The notes beneath the pieces are model-generated. The model saw nothing but the letters and a program-made list of their open reading frames with translations, had not been told where the DNA came from and did not search any database. This document shows, piece by piece, positions 33,768 to 46,499 of a stretch of DNA of 64,000 bases. The position numbers and the translations under genes were made by a program. The DNA comes from Flaveria trinervia (lineage: Eukaryota; Streptophyta; Magnoliopsida; Asterales; Asteraceae): NCBI GenBank assembly GCA_025506515.1, contig CM046447.1:87045852-87109851 (forward strand). Reading direction: 5' to 3'. Every line of letters starts with the position of its first letter. Position 1 is the stretch's first letter.

Positions 33768-36700
33768 CTATCCAACTACGGCACATGTATCCTGTTTTTG
33801 TGGTGGTCGCCACTTGCGGTCAAATACACTTCTCTCAACCACTTGATCAGTTTTCAGCTTATCATCAATGAGTTCTAACAACTCCTGTAAACCAACTCTA
33901 GTTACACCTGATGTTTTAACATGCGGGCTAAACTCATGTCGAGATTTGGGACCACTTTTAGGTTCAACCGTGAGGGTAGAAACGTCTTTTGGTTGATCCT
34001 CAAAGGCCTTCCATCCCACAAATGATGCAGTAGCATCATCCCACTTCACTTCATCATCTTCCCTAGAAAGCCAACCATCCAAGTCCTCATCCATTTTATA
34101 TTTATTTTCTTCATTTATGATCGTCTCATCAGTTTCAAGATCGATCTGAAGAAAAAAACACAAATGATGTTAAATAATTGTATAAGATTAAGGGGTTGAA
34201 AGGGTTAAATGGACTTTTATGATTATATCACCTTGTTCCAGACTTCGATCATGTTTTCAAGCTTTTCATTAGACACTCCAATCTGTTGAAGAACTTGCAA
34301 CACAGACTCTCGTTGCTCATCGCGATTAGGGGCACTCGAGTCTAATACATGCTGCATAAAGTTTAAATATTCAATCAGTTGATCATTTTTAGCTTTCAAA
34401 TGTAAAAGAAGTGATAAATACAGCCTACCACAAGAAGATCAGCTTCAACTACTTCTTCCAATGTAGCATGAAACGCTTCGACTAACTGTAATATTAATAT
34501 TAAGATTTATAATAATAATAATAGTAAAGCAAAAACGAATGTGATTTAACTTTTTTCATAGAATTACCTGCACGGGCAAGTCTGATATAAAACCTACAGT
34601 GTCACTAAGGAGCACCTTCTTCCTATAAGATACATAAATTACACATAAAGTTGATAATTTTGAAATCAGATGTAATTTAAAATGACTCAACGAAAAGATG
34701 AGAGCTGAGGGGGGCTATTTATATTTACCCTGACGGGAGAATAACATGTCGTACTTTTGTATCAACAGTTGCAAACATCCTGTACTTGAAGTCAAATAAC
34801 ATGAGGGACAAAAACACAATGATACAAATAAAAAAGATTAAGGCAGCAACATTAAAAAAACTGTCATACCGATTGTCACAAAACAAATGGGTGTCCGAAA
34901 GAGCACCAACTAACGTAGATTTCCCCTGAGAGAGATTTGTAAAATCACATTAATCTGGGTAGTTGAAAATTAAAATAGAACTTGATGTAAGTTATTTTAT
35001 ACATACGGCATTTGTGTAGCCAACAACTGCAATAGTTGGCATGTGTTGACCATGTGTGCTCCATGTCTCTTGCGTGAAGCACGTTGAAGAGCTCGGGTAC
35101 GCCGTACCTCTTGTATTTCTAACAATAATTGATTTTTCCGTTCTATGATTCTGAAGTTATATTTCCATTATTAGTTCATTACATATATAATTGAAAAAAG
35201 GTAATAATAAAATGAAAAAAATAATGTTAGGGTTTTAAAAAGAAGTATAAAACCTTCTTCGCTGAAGCTGAAGTTCTGTTTCTCCGGCACCACTGATGAA
35301 CCCACGTCCACCGCTTCCTCTCCTATATATTCCAGAGATTTTATATTACATATGAATTCACATTTTCTTATTTCAGAAGGTGTTATACATTTATACGTAC
35401 CCTCTGGCACTAACAACTTCAGCTTCACCAGATGCGCCAAATGTTAAACGCCCACCACTACCACGTATGCGAACAAGTCTAGTTCTTTTGTACATAAGAG
35501 CAGCTAGCTCAGCCTTTAAAATTTATAATAATAAATATCTTTAATAATGAAAAATATATTAGGAAGAATGATTGATGTTGAGACAAATCACACACCTGCA
35601 GCTTTGCTTCTTTTGTTTGAGCATGAGCATGAAATATCTCAATGATTAAACCTACACGATCTAGAACAGCTTTCCCCCATGCCCGCTGCCATCCATAGTA
35701 TCACGAATAAGCAAAAAATACTATTAATTGCTTATACAATTAACATGGTAATTAAGTATTTGACCAACATTCCCAATGTTATAGGTAGTTAGGTACAATT
35801 TTTTCTATAACAATGCGGCCCTGCTAGGAAAAACTCAGGGAGCCCTACCGGCTACCAATACCCTATCAGTGGGACCAAGTAAAGCACATCTTATGCTGGC
35901 AAGTGAATTTCAAGGGGCTAAGTTATGAAACCAACAGAAGCAGGATTCAAATTTAAGACCTCTCCTAGAGGGGAATCAGGCGTTCACAATGCCACCCTTG
36001 AAAGTTAGATATGATTACTATAAATATATGATGTAACGTTTTTCTTAAATGTACCATGTAACTTAGTGGTTTGCAATGAAAACAAGCACATGACTCACCT
36101 CTAAGTTTCTCTGTTGAATTCCGGTCAGAATCCCGTTCACAAATACAGCATCTACTCCACCCTGTAACAGAAACACATTCATTCTAAGATTCCAATATCA
36201 CATCAGAAACTTATGGTATGTTAACATGACACTTGACTTAACATATACACCATCTACTCCCCACCCTTCACAGAATTACATTCATTCTATTATTCTAATA
36301 CTAGATTAAAAAACATAAGCATAAACTGAAACTTATTTTCATAATCATATGACACATTACCTTTGAGTCTAGAGCATTTAAATGACATTTGATATTATCC
36401 ACAGTCCCTGGTCCAAAATATGTATCTGCATCACCAAAACCAAACAAAGCTCCTCATTTCTAAGGAAAAAACAACTCATTGACTTCATAGGTCAAACAAT
36501 CTACATTTCACCTTCAATTTTACAATTAACAATCAAGATACATACAATTACAAATACAAACAACAATGCCCATGATAAATTCTCATAATTCCGAAACAGA
36601 AATGCAGATACTTGTAGATGTGAATAGCAATACGATTGACCCCAGAAGTCAAAAGGGTATAATATTTATTGAAATCAGATGCCAAAAGATATTACGAACC

Positions 36701-37075
36701 TGCACGAGTAGATCGATAAGCTGGATTCTGCACAACAATATGTGGGGGTGATTCTTTCTCCGCAAATTGGGTAACATCGTACTCATCTCGCTGTTCTTCA
36801 AGCGAATTTGCAAGATTAAGAGCTTCATCGAGCTTGATTTTCAATAAAGAATCAGGTCGAAATCGAGGTTGTACAACGAACAATCTTGGAGGGGCATCTG
36901 GGTCTTTATTGAATTCATCTGCATCTGCTTCATCGTGTTTGTGTCGTGACTGTGAATTGGCGAATGAATCTGAGAACAAAGGGATGATTGAAGCATGAGG
37001 GAAGATGGATTTTTGTGTTTGGGCTTGTGGGATGAATCTGAATGAAGATGGTGAACGGTGGAAGACCCTAAACAT
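33768..37075 (-). CDS. HflX-type GTP-binding protein, organellar, 13 exons
   Basis: This is the only host gene seen, and it resembles Arabidopsis At3g49725. Exons on the minus strand by GT-AG ends and frame: 37075-36700, 36425-36361, 36161-36099, 35685-35596, 35513-35401, 35322-35254, 35150-35007, 34925-34870, 34779-34729, 34622-34568, 34485-34429, 34351-34232, 34145-33768. The product is about 545 residues. The N-terminus (MFRVFHRSPSSFRFIPQ) is Arg/Ser-rich without acids, as in a mitochondrial or plastid presequence. Then come the HflX N-domain (YFGPGTVDNIK, VNGILTGIQQRNLE), the glycine-rich linker (RGSGGRGFISGAGETELQLQRR), a helical region, P-loop GYTNAGKST, switch DTVGF, and NKID split by an intron. 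HflX proteins bind the large ribosomal subunit and rescue stalled ribosomes. Exon 7 has a one-base loss near 35050-35062 (between KRHGAH and GQHMP). Splice phases fit only if that base is present, so it is probably a consensus error. Confidence 0.88.
35780..36010 (-). mobile_element. SINE-like insertion in intron 3 of the HflX gene
   Basis: On the minus strand GGTGGCATTGTGAACGCCT resembles a pol III A box, and TTTGAATCC about 35 bases further resembles a B box. Then follow GCTCCCTGAGTTTTTCC and a short tail. The layout fits a tRNA-derived plant SINE of the Au type. The proposed short duplication (GTTAG) is too brief to be decisive. Confidence 0.4.
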
Positions 37076-37263
37076 CAGAAGAATTTTGGTGTTCGATTGG
37101 ATGAAAAGGGTTTTAGAAGAGGAAGAACAGAGTGAATCAAAAGGGTTTCAGAAGAATGGATATTAGCCATTAGGGGTTTTGGAAGAATGCAAATTTAATA
37201 GTTTCGGGCTTAAAATTTTTATGTGTGACCGCTTAAAACTTAAAATAAAAGAAAATTAAGATG
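37076..37263 (-). promoter_or_regulatory. Presumed 5' UTR and proximal promoter of the HflX gene
   Basis: Only 188 bases separate the ATG (37075) from the duplication of MITE 2. No clear TATA box is seen. The region contains AAAACCC and GGTTTT-type strings. The promoter either is short or extends into the MITE. Confidence 0.35.
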
Positions 37264-37271
37264 CTCAACAC

Positions 37272-37967
37272 CATGGGTGTGCAATTCGTGAGTTGACCCG
37301 GTTAAAACCCGTAAATCGAATCGTGAAAACCGAGACCGACTCGTGTATGGGTTAATGGTTCCGATCTTCGGTTCAGCTTTATTTTTGTAAACAGTTACGG
37401 GTCGATTTCGGTACGAATCTGCAGGTATGAGCTCGGTTTCGGCCGGGCCAATTACAATTAGGCAAAAAAGAATGTTGGTTTTTGCTCTTTAGAAGTTTAG
37501 ATATTAAATGAGTTGTTTGTGAATATCAAAAATGTAAGAACTGTTTTACTAGCATATAATAGAAGTTGTCAAGTTAATAAACTTTTAGTCGGTTATAGAT
37601 GAACATTATTGCAGACTACACCTATATTAGCTCATAAAAGAGTCATGACGACAACTAATGTACGATTTATATTTTTATATGGTACTTTGTCTCTTTATAA
37701 TAATGAGTCTAATAAACAAATATGTTCATTGGTTTCATTTATACTTTTAAGTTCCATTTTTCTTCCGGCAAAAAGCACGAGTCTAAAAAACATTTGCGGT
37801 CCGGACAACCATATTACGCCAAACCGACCCGTTTAACTCGGTTCGGTTCGGCCTGAACCATATGTAAATGGTCTGGTTTTCGATTCTTTATATAAACCAC
37901 TTATGGGTTTCGGGTCAAAGACGGGTCGTTCCAGTCCGGTTCAGTTCCGACTCATTGCTCATCCCTA
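37272..37967. mobile_element. hAT-like MITE 2 with 8-bp duplication
   Basis: Flanked by a perfect CTCAACAC duplication (37264-37271 and 37968-37975). Ends CATGGGTGTGCAAT and, reversed, TAGGGATGAGCAAT. The interior has CGGTT-rich motifs and no transposase. It lies about 200 bases upstream of the HflX start codon, so it may touch the promoter of that gene. Confidence 0.85.
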
Positions 37968-37975
37968 CTCAACAC

Positions 37976-38656
37976 GTCGTGTTTATAGGTTGACGGGTCT
38001 AGTTTGACACAAACTCAAACCTGAAAACTATGTCAAACATATACCCGAACATGACACAAAAATATATGAGTTTACACGAACACAAACCGTCTGAATTGAT
38101 TTTTCTAATTTTTGTTTTGTTTATCACATATTAATACTTTAAAATTACTATTTAAAAAACAAAAAGTACAAATGAATATAAATAATTATACTTTTATTTT
38201 TTAGTTTTAAATTTGAAAATAAAACGTCTAAAATTTTTTAATGTATGACATAAACATATATAATAATAATTGGGGTCAAAAGGGTCAACCAGTCAACCCC
38301 AATGAGTTGAACCGAACATGACTTCCCTTGGTGGGTTGACTCCAAATTGACCTACCACTCAAAAAGCTAGAGCTAGCGAGTAGGAGAGGTGGGTATACGT
38401 ACTCGGTAAGTCACACTTGACCGTTTGACGACTCTTCCTCCTATTTTCGATCGTTGGTGTTTTATTGAAAAAACTTTTCTCTTGCGTAAATACTAGTTAC
38501 ACTCAATCAATTTCTACGTAAAAAATACTCTTTACTTTATAAAATTTCTAGTAATTTTTTTCCACCATTTTTACATACTCAACAAAATGAGACACTATTA
38601 TTCTTCCATTTCCACCAGCAATGAGTTCTCATTCATCTGAATCAACCGCGATTTGA
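37976..38656. other. Intergenic between MITE 2 and MITE 3
   Basis: No gene recognised. About 37976-38110 continues with GGGTTGACC and CCCGAAC-type motifs that may belong to an older MITE. The rest is AT-rich. Confidence 0.4.
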
Positions 38657-38664
38657 TTTCTTAC

Positions 38665-39117
38665 CAATGTTTTTAGAACTGGATCGGACGTCGAACCGGA
38701 CGCATTACTGGTTTGGTGGTCGGACCGGTCGGACTGGTCGGACCGGTCAAATTGGTCGGGCTGGTCGGACCGGTTGGATCGTATTTAACTATATTTTAAT
38801 TATATTATATATGTAATTAAATATAAGTAATTTATATATGATTTATATATATATTTTATAGTTATATATAAAAGTTAATTATATTTGTATATCCGACGTA
38901 CTAATTTATGGTTAAACACCCCGTTTTTATCCATTAAAATAAAAAAAAAACCAAAACCGGTCCGAACCAGTCCGGTTTCCTGGTCCGACCAGCGGTTCGG
39001 GACGAACCAGCCGGTTCTACCACTAAAAACCGAATCACACCAGACTTGACCGGACACGGCACAGATTTCCGGTCGAACCGGTCGGATCGGCAGGTCCGAT
39101 CCGGTCCAAAAACAATG
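38665..39117. mobile_element. hAT-like MITE 3 with 8-bp duplication
   Basis: Perfect TTTCTTAC duplication at 38657-38664 and 39118-39125. Ends CAATGTTTTTAGAACTGGATCGGA and, reversed, CATTGTTTTTGGACCGGATCGGA. The flanks are rich in GGACCGGTCGG repeats that pair across the element around an AT-rich core, so it is a foldback structure. No coding capacity. Confidence 0.87.
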
Positions 39118-39125
39118 TTTCTTAC

Positions 39126-41100
39126 GGACGTTTTACTAATTATTTTGTAATTTTTAGTTGAATGTATTTCATTTTAATTATTATTTATGTTTTTTTAATA
39201 ATTTTATATATTAAAAATGTTGTGGGTAAGAGGGTACCACTCATTTCCCTTAAAGCTAGTCTTGGATAAAATAATATGGTAAACTGTTATTAGATGGTAT
39301 GGGTGAGTACTGTGGATAAGCGGGTACCACCACTCCAACCTTATAACACTATTGTAGTTATCAAATTAATATGTTTAGGTGTTGTTTGTTTTTTCATTAG
39401 GAAAACGTTTGTATTCTGCGAATCATACCTGCAGACATTTACAGAAGAAAAGATGGACCAAATGTCTGCAGTCTGTAAAAAAAAGACTGTTTTTTAACAT
39501 CTGCAAAATGCTAAAATATTCTATAATTAAACTAAACCTATTTTTTAAACTTTAAAAATAAGATTTGGGACAAGAAAATTTTGAGAAACTATAAATATTG
39601 TGACATATATTCTGACAATGTTTGATAATTTTTTGAGGCCCGAAGGTATTTCTGATAATTTGTTCAAATAATATAAAAATTATAGAAAATAAACTGTAAA
39701 TTATTGGAATATGAAATTTTAATATGTTATGTTTAATTTTTAGACCCACTTGTTATAAAAATTTCGTGGAATATGCTTGATTATAGTTTCTGTAATGGAT
39801 TTTATAAATATTGAGGTACTGAAAATTTTGAAGAAAATATATATTTTCTAAACTATAAATGTTTTATTTATAGGTTTTCTCTTGGAGTAAAGGTAAGACT
39901 CATAGCTCTATTTTATTCTTATAGTTTTTGGGGGAAAAAGCATATTGTTTTATGATTGATGTAATTATGTAAGATTTTGAGATGTACTGTCATTTATGTT
40001 ACAACCATTAATTCGGATGTGGAACCGTTGGATAATATAAGTAGCGCTACTTAGAAAAAATATTTCCTGCACCAAAAGAATGAGTGTTGTGATGCTATAT
40101 TATCTTATATTTATGAATTATGATATGACAGTTATGAATCATCTGAGTATTATATAAGGTTTGGTTGTATATGATGCATCAAAAATATTTTGTCTAAAGT
40201 TAAACTCATGATCTCACCAACATTTTGTTGACAATTTTGAGTATGCTTTTTCAGGAAATTATCATGAGTAACAGCATAATGCTTTCTTTAATGTTACAAT
40301 GGCTGGGGAGAAATTATGGAAAAAGTTTGTGTTAATCTAACTGTAAACATGTATGATCTCAGCTTATTGATGGATACACACTTCCATCGTTATTGAAGAT
40401 GTAGCTGTTAGATTATATGTTTGTAATAGGATTATGTTAGATCAAATTTTGACTATTTATGATGTAATGTAATCCCAACTATATATTTATATGTTATATT
40501 TTTTTATGCTAATATGTTTAATCTTTTAATCAGTGAGTTCTGAATCACACCCAAAAACATCTCACGCTTCCGCCACATTAATATATTAATAAAAATCATA
40601 CAAATACATTAAAATATATTCCCGATTTGATGTAGTACCATGTTATTCAATGACATACACATAAAACTCAAAAAGACAGGGTTAAAATATATATTGTGGA
40701 GCTTGCATGTTGAAATAAATGAACTGAACGAGAAACCCGTACAAGGACCACCAACTTGTCAAATGAGCTTCAGATTTCTTCACAACATGTAAATAACCAA
40801 ACCCACAAGAGCAAAGACATTTATGAACTTGTCCAAAACCAAACGAATCCAAAACACAATCAAGAACTTTTAGAAGCCAAGTAAAGGATGAAACAAACAG
40901 ATCCCAAAACAAATGGATCTTTTGAAGCAAAGATTAGATAGTACATTGTGAACTTGCTCTTCATTGAGTACTATATGTTATTGCAACAAAACGATTATAA
41001 CCAATTATCACTAAACAATAATATATTCGCCAAAGGGTTGATTTTTCCCGACCAAAGAGCTCAACAATGATTGCTATTTCTCTAACAATAAACACATGTT
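39126..41100. other. Intergenic, AT-rich
   Basis: No gene recognised. At 39365-39400 lies GGTGTTGTTTGTTTTTTC, which is mirrored by AAAAAAACAAACACCCCC at 41698-41716, so this stretch may be the left part of a larger terminal-repeat element. Open frames at 39294-39497 and 40682-40930 show no family resemblance. Confidence 0.4.
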
Positions 41101-41720
41101 AAGTTAATTAATCCTGAAATAAAAGTGTTACATGTAAGATGGTGAAAAATGTATAGCAGGTACGGCTTGGTACCTGCTTGGCGGCAGCCGGAGTAGGGCG
41201 GCAGGGGGGTCGGAGGCCGGCGGTTGGAAGGCCAGAGAAGGGGTTCGAAAGGTCGGCGAAGGGGGTCGGAGGGGGAGGGCTGGCTGCCTTCGACGAGGGG
41301 GAAAGGAGGGGGGAGGAGTGGCTGCGATCGGCGAGGGGGAAAGGAAGGGGGAGGGCTGTGACTGATGGGGCAAGTAGGGCGGTGGTGTGGACCAGAAGAG
41401 GAGGGGGAGACGGCGGTCGGACGTCAGCGGTCGGAGGCCGGTGGCCGGAGCTCTTCAAGGTGGAGTGGTATCGAAGCGGGTTGAACTTTGGAGGGTTCCA
41501 AATGAAAGAAAACAATCTGGAAGGAAAGAAGAAGAGCTTGTGAAGACATGAGAAGTGGTTGTACCACATCTTCTCCGTGCAAACGTCATGAAAACGTTTT
41601 TTAATGAAACGTCTTTTAAAAAACAAACAGTCTGTGAACTTAAAAACTCTTACCGTGTCTGTGTGCACGCAGATAAAAAATTAGGGAAGAGCTTTTGCAA
41701 AAAAACAAACACCCCCTTAG
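41101..41720. other. GC-rich island with strand asymmetry
   Basis: About 41165-41460 is strongly G-rich on the plus strand (repeats of GAGGGGGA and CGGAGGGGGAGGG) in an AT-rich neighbourhood. Open frames on both strands result from the composition: the minus one (41108-41668) is Pro/Ser/Leu-rich and shows no domain. The G-runs could form G-quadruplexes. Whether it is a captured gene fragment or simple sequence cannot be told. Confidence 0.4.
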
Positions 41721-44700
41721 TGAGTTTACCTGTTAAAAACATTGCTAAAGAAGCTAATTAAAAAAGTTAGGTTGGATCATAAAAACAATATTAAGAAAAC
41801 CTGTAATGAAAAAAATAGTGTAACGTGTATGATATTTACCATTGTTTTAATAAATGTCCTTTAAGTGGTTGGTGTTGATTTTCAATGAAATTTGCTTTGA
41901 AAATATTGTTGTCACACATTTGCCACTTGTTTACTTAACTTGTAATTCTTTATTCTAAACATGGTTGTATGGTCTTCATGTAAGACTTTCGTTACCTCCT
42001 CTCGTAAACGAATACCAAAATATTCATGATTGTATTGCGTTGCATCTCCAATCTAGAAGACTAACTAAACTCATTTGGATGGGATAGTAAAATTTAATCT
42101 CATGTGAGATGTACTACATGTGTATCAAAATGTATGATTAACTTGTTCCGATGTTTACTTTATTGAAGATCAACTATATATCATCAATAAAGTTGTATAA
42201 ATGATGTATCAACTCGTGTGTAGCTAGCAAGAAACTATAACAAATAATTACATGTTAGGTATCGAATCCAGCAAATAAATAATAAAAAATATAAACCTAT
42301 CATGCACACAGTAAGAGTAATATGAGCGGAAGTATGGTTCGTGTCCTCAGAGATACATGTCAATTATTTTATACCAAAAGTGTTTTAGCACAGTTACTTT
42401 GATAGATTATGGACTAAAAAATGTAAGGGTTTAAATTAAAAACTAAAACTAAAAGTAAATTGTAAAAAGTAGAAAAATTCAAGTGAGTTGACACAGCCGT
42501 GTCAAAATTATAAAGGAAATTTCATGCGGTCATGTTAAGATTCTGCTAGCAAAACGAAAATTGATATTTTTTTGTAATTTTTAATTATGAAAAATAGGAT
42601 TACTAAAGACGTTAATTAAATGGAGAAGTAAATTAAAATATGAAAACTAATTCCAACACTAAGGTAATTTCTTGATTTGATTTTGCTTACGATCATTAAC
42701 GATTGCGGTGCAATGATAATTTTCAATTAATGATTTGTATCGATACTAGACATCACGCCATTCAAATATCTCCTTTATCTAGTGTCCAATTAATCGTAGT
42801 TCGTTGATTGGAGTCAACCCACTACTCTAAGCTCACTTCGTTTGGATCTTAGTGTGTGGGTTGCAATGATAGAAATATCGATTATAGTTAAACACACATG
42901 TCATTCGGTATGTTTAACTAGATTGTATGATTTTATAACGAGAATGAATTTATAGACAAACTCAAACCGTTAATGTTTTTAACATTAAAAATCAAAACTT
43001 GATTAAGGTTTTAAATCTTGAAGAACCTTATTAGAAAAAATAATAGTGTCTAATTTTATTATCAATTTAATGTATACCGGATTAGATCTGGATTTAAGAT
43101 CAAGAATCAAATAAACAAATTATTCAAATAAAAACATCTTATAAACGTTTCACATAAATTCAAACCAAAATCACTAAAATTAAACATTAATGTTGAAATC
43201 AAAGATGTCCTAGCCGGACATGACGAATAGGTGAACTAAAACAATATCAAAAATAAAAAATAAAAAAGCTTACTAAAAAGAGAAACCAAACAATTACTTG
43301 ATCTTCAAAAGTGAGAAAAATATTCCTCCTCTCCAATTCTTTCAAAATGACTCCTTGAGTCTTCACGAATGTTTCTTATTGATCTCATTTTCTACAACCT
43401 CTAATATGATTCTTTCAATTAATTTGAAGCCCTATTTATTTTTCTTTTTTCTTCTAACAAACTCTTTTTTTAGGTTTTAATTTGAATGTTTTATGAGCCA
43501 TTAAGAGTTTTCGAACTTATTGATATTTCCTTTTTAAGCTCATCTTTTTTTTTTCTCCAGCAATAAAGTTAACTTTTAAAACAAAAAAATATACAAAAAT
43601 AGATTTCATCTCACAAAAACTATTATTTTACAAAATAATTATAAAATGTATGCAACTAATGCAAAATATGTACTGAAATATACTCTAAAATTATTATAAT
43701 TTATGACTAAAAATATAATTAACATTACATTTCATCATGTTATTTCTAGACAAAAAAAATTCTTACTATTTGATAAGAGGCACATACTAGACATTTTTAA
43801 AATGTATTAGAGGATGATCTTTGCCCAGATTAAATGTTTTAACATCTTTCATTGTTCTTTTGATTAATGGAGTGAATATCATTATAAAACTTGAGACTGA
43901 CAAGGGAAACGTTAACTAATTTTTTATTATCAGTTTCTCTTGTCATGGGTTGCATAAAGAACAACAAATCAAGAAGCATAGATGTTTACGGAGAAAGTTT
44001 CATAAAAAAAATTAAAAATCATAGATCATACGACCAGTTTGCCTCATATGTCACTTATGACAACCAACTAAGAAAACCCTAAAAATAACTATAAATAGAG
44101 CATGGCAGCCATTCTTAAGGGGGATTCGACCAAAGACATTTTGAGGCTTTCTGGGTGAGGAACAAATGTTTTAATAGATAGATAGTGATAAACATCTGAT
44201 CATCGATGGCATCCCGAATTTCTCAATAATTGTCAATGAACATGTGCGGCATCCCAGTAGTAGGTTTAGTTAGTACTTTGTATATTCAATCTAGTTTTAT
44301 CATTGTTGAACATGTTTTCTTTGTAATCATTAAATTTATGTTTTGGTGTTGAACAATCTACTTTGTAATTAATTAGTAATGGCAGTTTATTGGTCTTAGA
44401 ACTTTTAATAACCTTGATAATAGTAGTTGTTTTATCTTGTTGGATTGAAAATTATTAAGGTAACATCTTAGCATATGTTTTCCTTTGGTTTAGTATCATT
44501 AAGTTCTCACAATTTGATTTCTTACTGTTACGAATATTTCAAAAATGAACTATAAGTTATGTACGTCTATGTGACTTACAACTAGCTTGGTGATAAAATT
44601 AGGTTATATGCTTTGCTTCTATATAATATTTTCATGTTCTTTTTAGTTTCTTAATTAATTACATCTTAGAAAAATATTAGTTAATTCCAAACCCCTCAAC

Positions 44701-45942
44701 TCTTGAATTACAAACCTCTAATTTACTCTACCTATTTAAGTTAATTAGATTTTTACATAAACATAAGTGAAGATTGTAAAATGCATCGAGTTAAATGTGA
44801 TCTTGTCTTTGCTTTTAAAAAGAATGACGGGTAACCAAGTAAACGATTGAATTTTTAAAAGGTTTACATTTCTTTTTAACAACGCCACCTAAATATTATA
44901 AAGTTAAGTTATCATAACCTACATCCTACGAGATTACAACTCAGAAGTTTTTGATGGGGGAGCATTTAAATTACACACGTGACATTCTTGAAGATTTATA
45001 AATAATTTGCAGTTATTGTACCATGGGCTTAAGAAAGACCCCAAAACATTGGCACATTATTAAAAAAATGAAAACAAAATAAATTGTGTAATTGTCTAAA
45101 TATTACACAGATTTATGAAGGTTTACATTTACCTTGTGTAAATGTCTAAATATTACATGTCCTAAGGCATACCTAAGTGGAAGAAAAAAAATTACTTGTC
45201 AAGTGATATAGGATTAGTTAGATTTCGTTTCTGATCTTGAAATTAATGAAAACAAAATAAACATTAACCCAAATATTTTTTCAACCTGCAATTTCCCAAT
45301 GCTTCTTTATACTCAAAATATTATTTGCTCCGATTACACCCTAGCCTCGATCAAGGCCTCTATTCTCAACAATTACATAACTATTATGTACAATAAAAAA
45401 TGTGCCTACTTCTACTCAAGAAGCCCTAAAATACGGTTCAAACTCTAGGACCCCGCTTGTCAAAGTACTCGAGCATGTTAAGTTGGAAAACTAATACAAA
45501 TGTTTCTCTGTTTAACTGTTATTTATATCTAAGAGGTTGTCATTAGTATATGATAAACGAAGAAAAAAGCAACAATAATAGTAGCTTAAGTTTCGCAAAG
45601 AGGATTCAAAGAATTATCAAAAGACCCCTATTTTATGTGTGTTTCTAAATATAAAAGGAAAATGATTTTATTAGTTTCAACAGTTATCAATCTAGAAGCA
45701 AAAAATACCAGTTTTTATTATTTTCCCCCGGACCCCGGCTTAAAAACAGTTTGGGCCAAGTGTAGTAATTGGGTTAATATGTTAACTCTAATGAGCCTTC
45801 TTTTGTTTATAAACCACTTACATTCTAAGCTCCCAAATCTCAAACCAACAAAAAAGTTTTGTCCTATGGACCAGAAAAACAAAGCAATGTTTTTTTATTT
45901 AATTTGTGAATTATGAAGAAATTTTTTTAGATTTATTATTTA
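41721..45942. other. Intergenic, AT-rich
   Basis: No gene recognised. 42290-43000 has a more complex base composition (AGCGGAAGTATGGTTCGTGTCCTCAG... and AACCCACTACTCTAAGCTCACTT) that may be a fragment of an old retrotransposon, but I cannot assign it. 44100-44290 resembles a transcribed leader with repeated GGCATCCC, again not assignable. Confidence 0.4.
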
Positions 45943-46499
45943 TCTATATAAAATAAAACTCATAGCTACATAGTTATTGCTTTGTTTACTTTTTGGCCAC
46001 TAATATTTGGTTAGTTTAGTTTGGCCATCAAAATCTTTTGTTTGTTTATATTTTGGTCTTAAATAGGAAAGAAGATGATAAGCCCCATGACACCTTTCTG
46101 CGTAATAATAGTTTAAAAATAAGCATGGGAATTAAAAAGGTTTACAATATAATAATAAAATATATTAGAAAATTATTTTAAAAATATTAAGGGAATGGTC
46201 ATTTGTTATATATTTCAATGAATATCATTATCTTATATTTCAAATTATTTTTTTCCAACAATTTTTTTTTACTTTAACGCTGCATGTCTATTGTATTCTT
46301 TTTTATGTGTAGGTGAAACAATACGTAACAACCAATATGTTATAAAAATGTGATGTCGGTTTTATTTCCTAGACCCATTTTTTTCAGGAACCTTTTTTGT
46401 GTCAAACTGATAGTAATTATGATTTTGTTTTTATATTCATGTTTAGATATCGATCACATTGCGGCGTTCTTCGCGCAACGCATGTGGAAATATTCCTAG
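45943..46499 (+). mobile_element. Helitron-like non-autonomous element
   Basis: The 5' end TCTATATAAAATAAAAC follows an A. The 3' end is CTAG followed by T, and about 17 bases before it lies a short hairpin (TTGCG, loop, CGCAA) in a GC-rich patch (GCGGCGTTCTTCGCGCAACGC). A start at TC, an end at CTRR, insertion between A and T, and a subterminal hairpin are the marks of Helitrons. There is no target duplication, as expected. No coding capacity. Confidence 0.45.

Noticed and set aside
41108..41668. 186-residue Pro/Ser-rich frame in the GC-rich island
   Set aside because: Open frames occur on both strands because of composition; no domain, start context or exon structure supports a gene.
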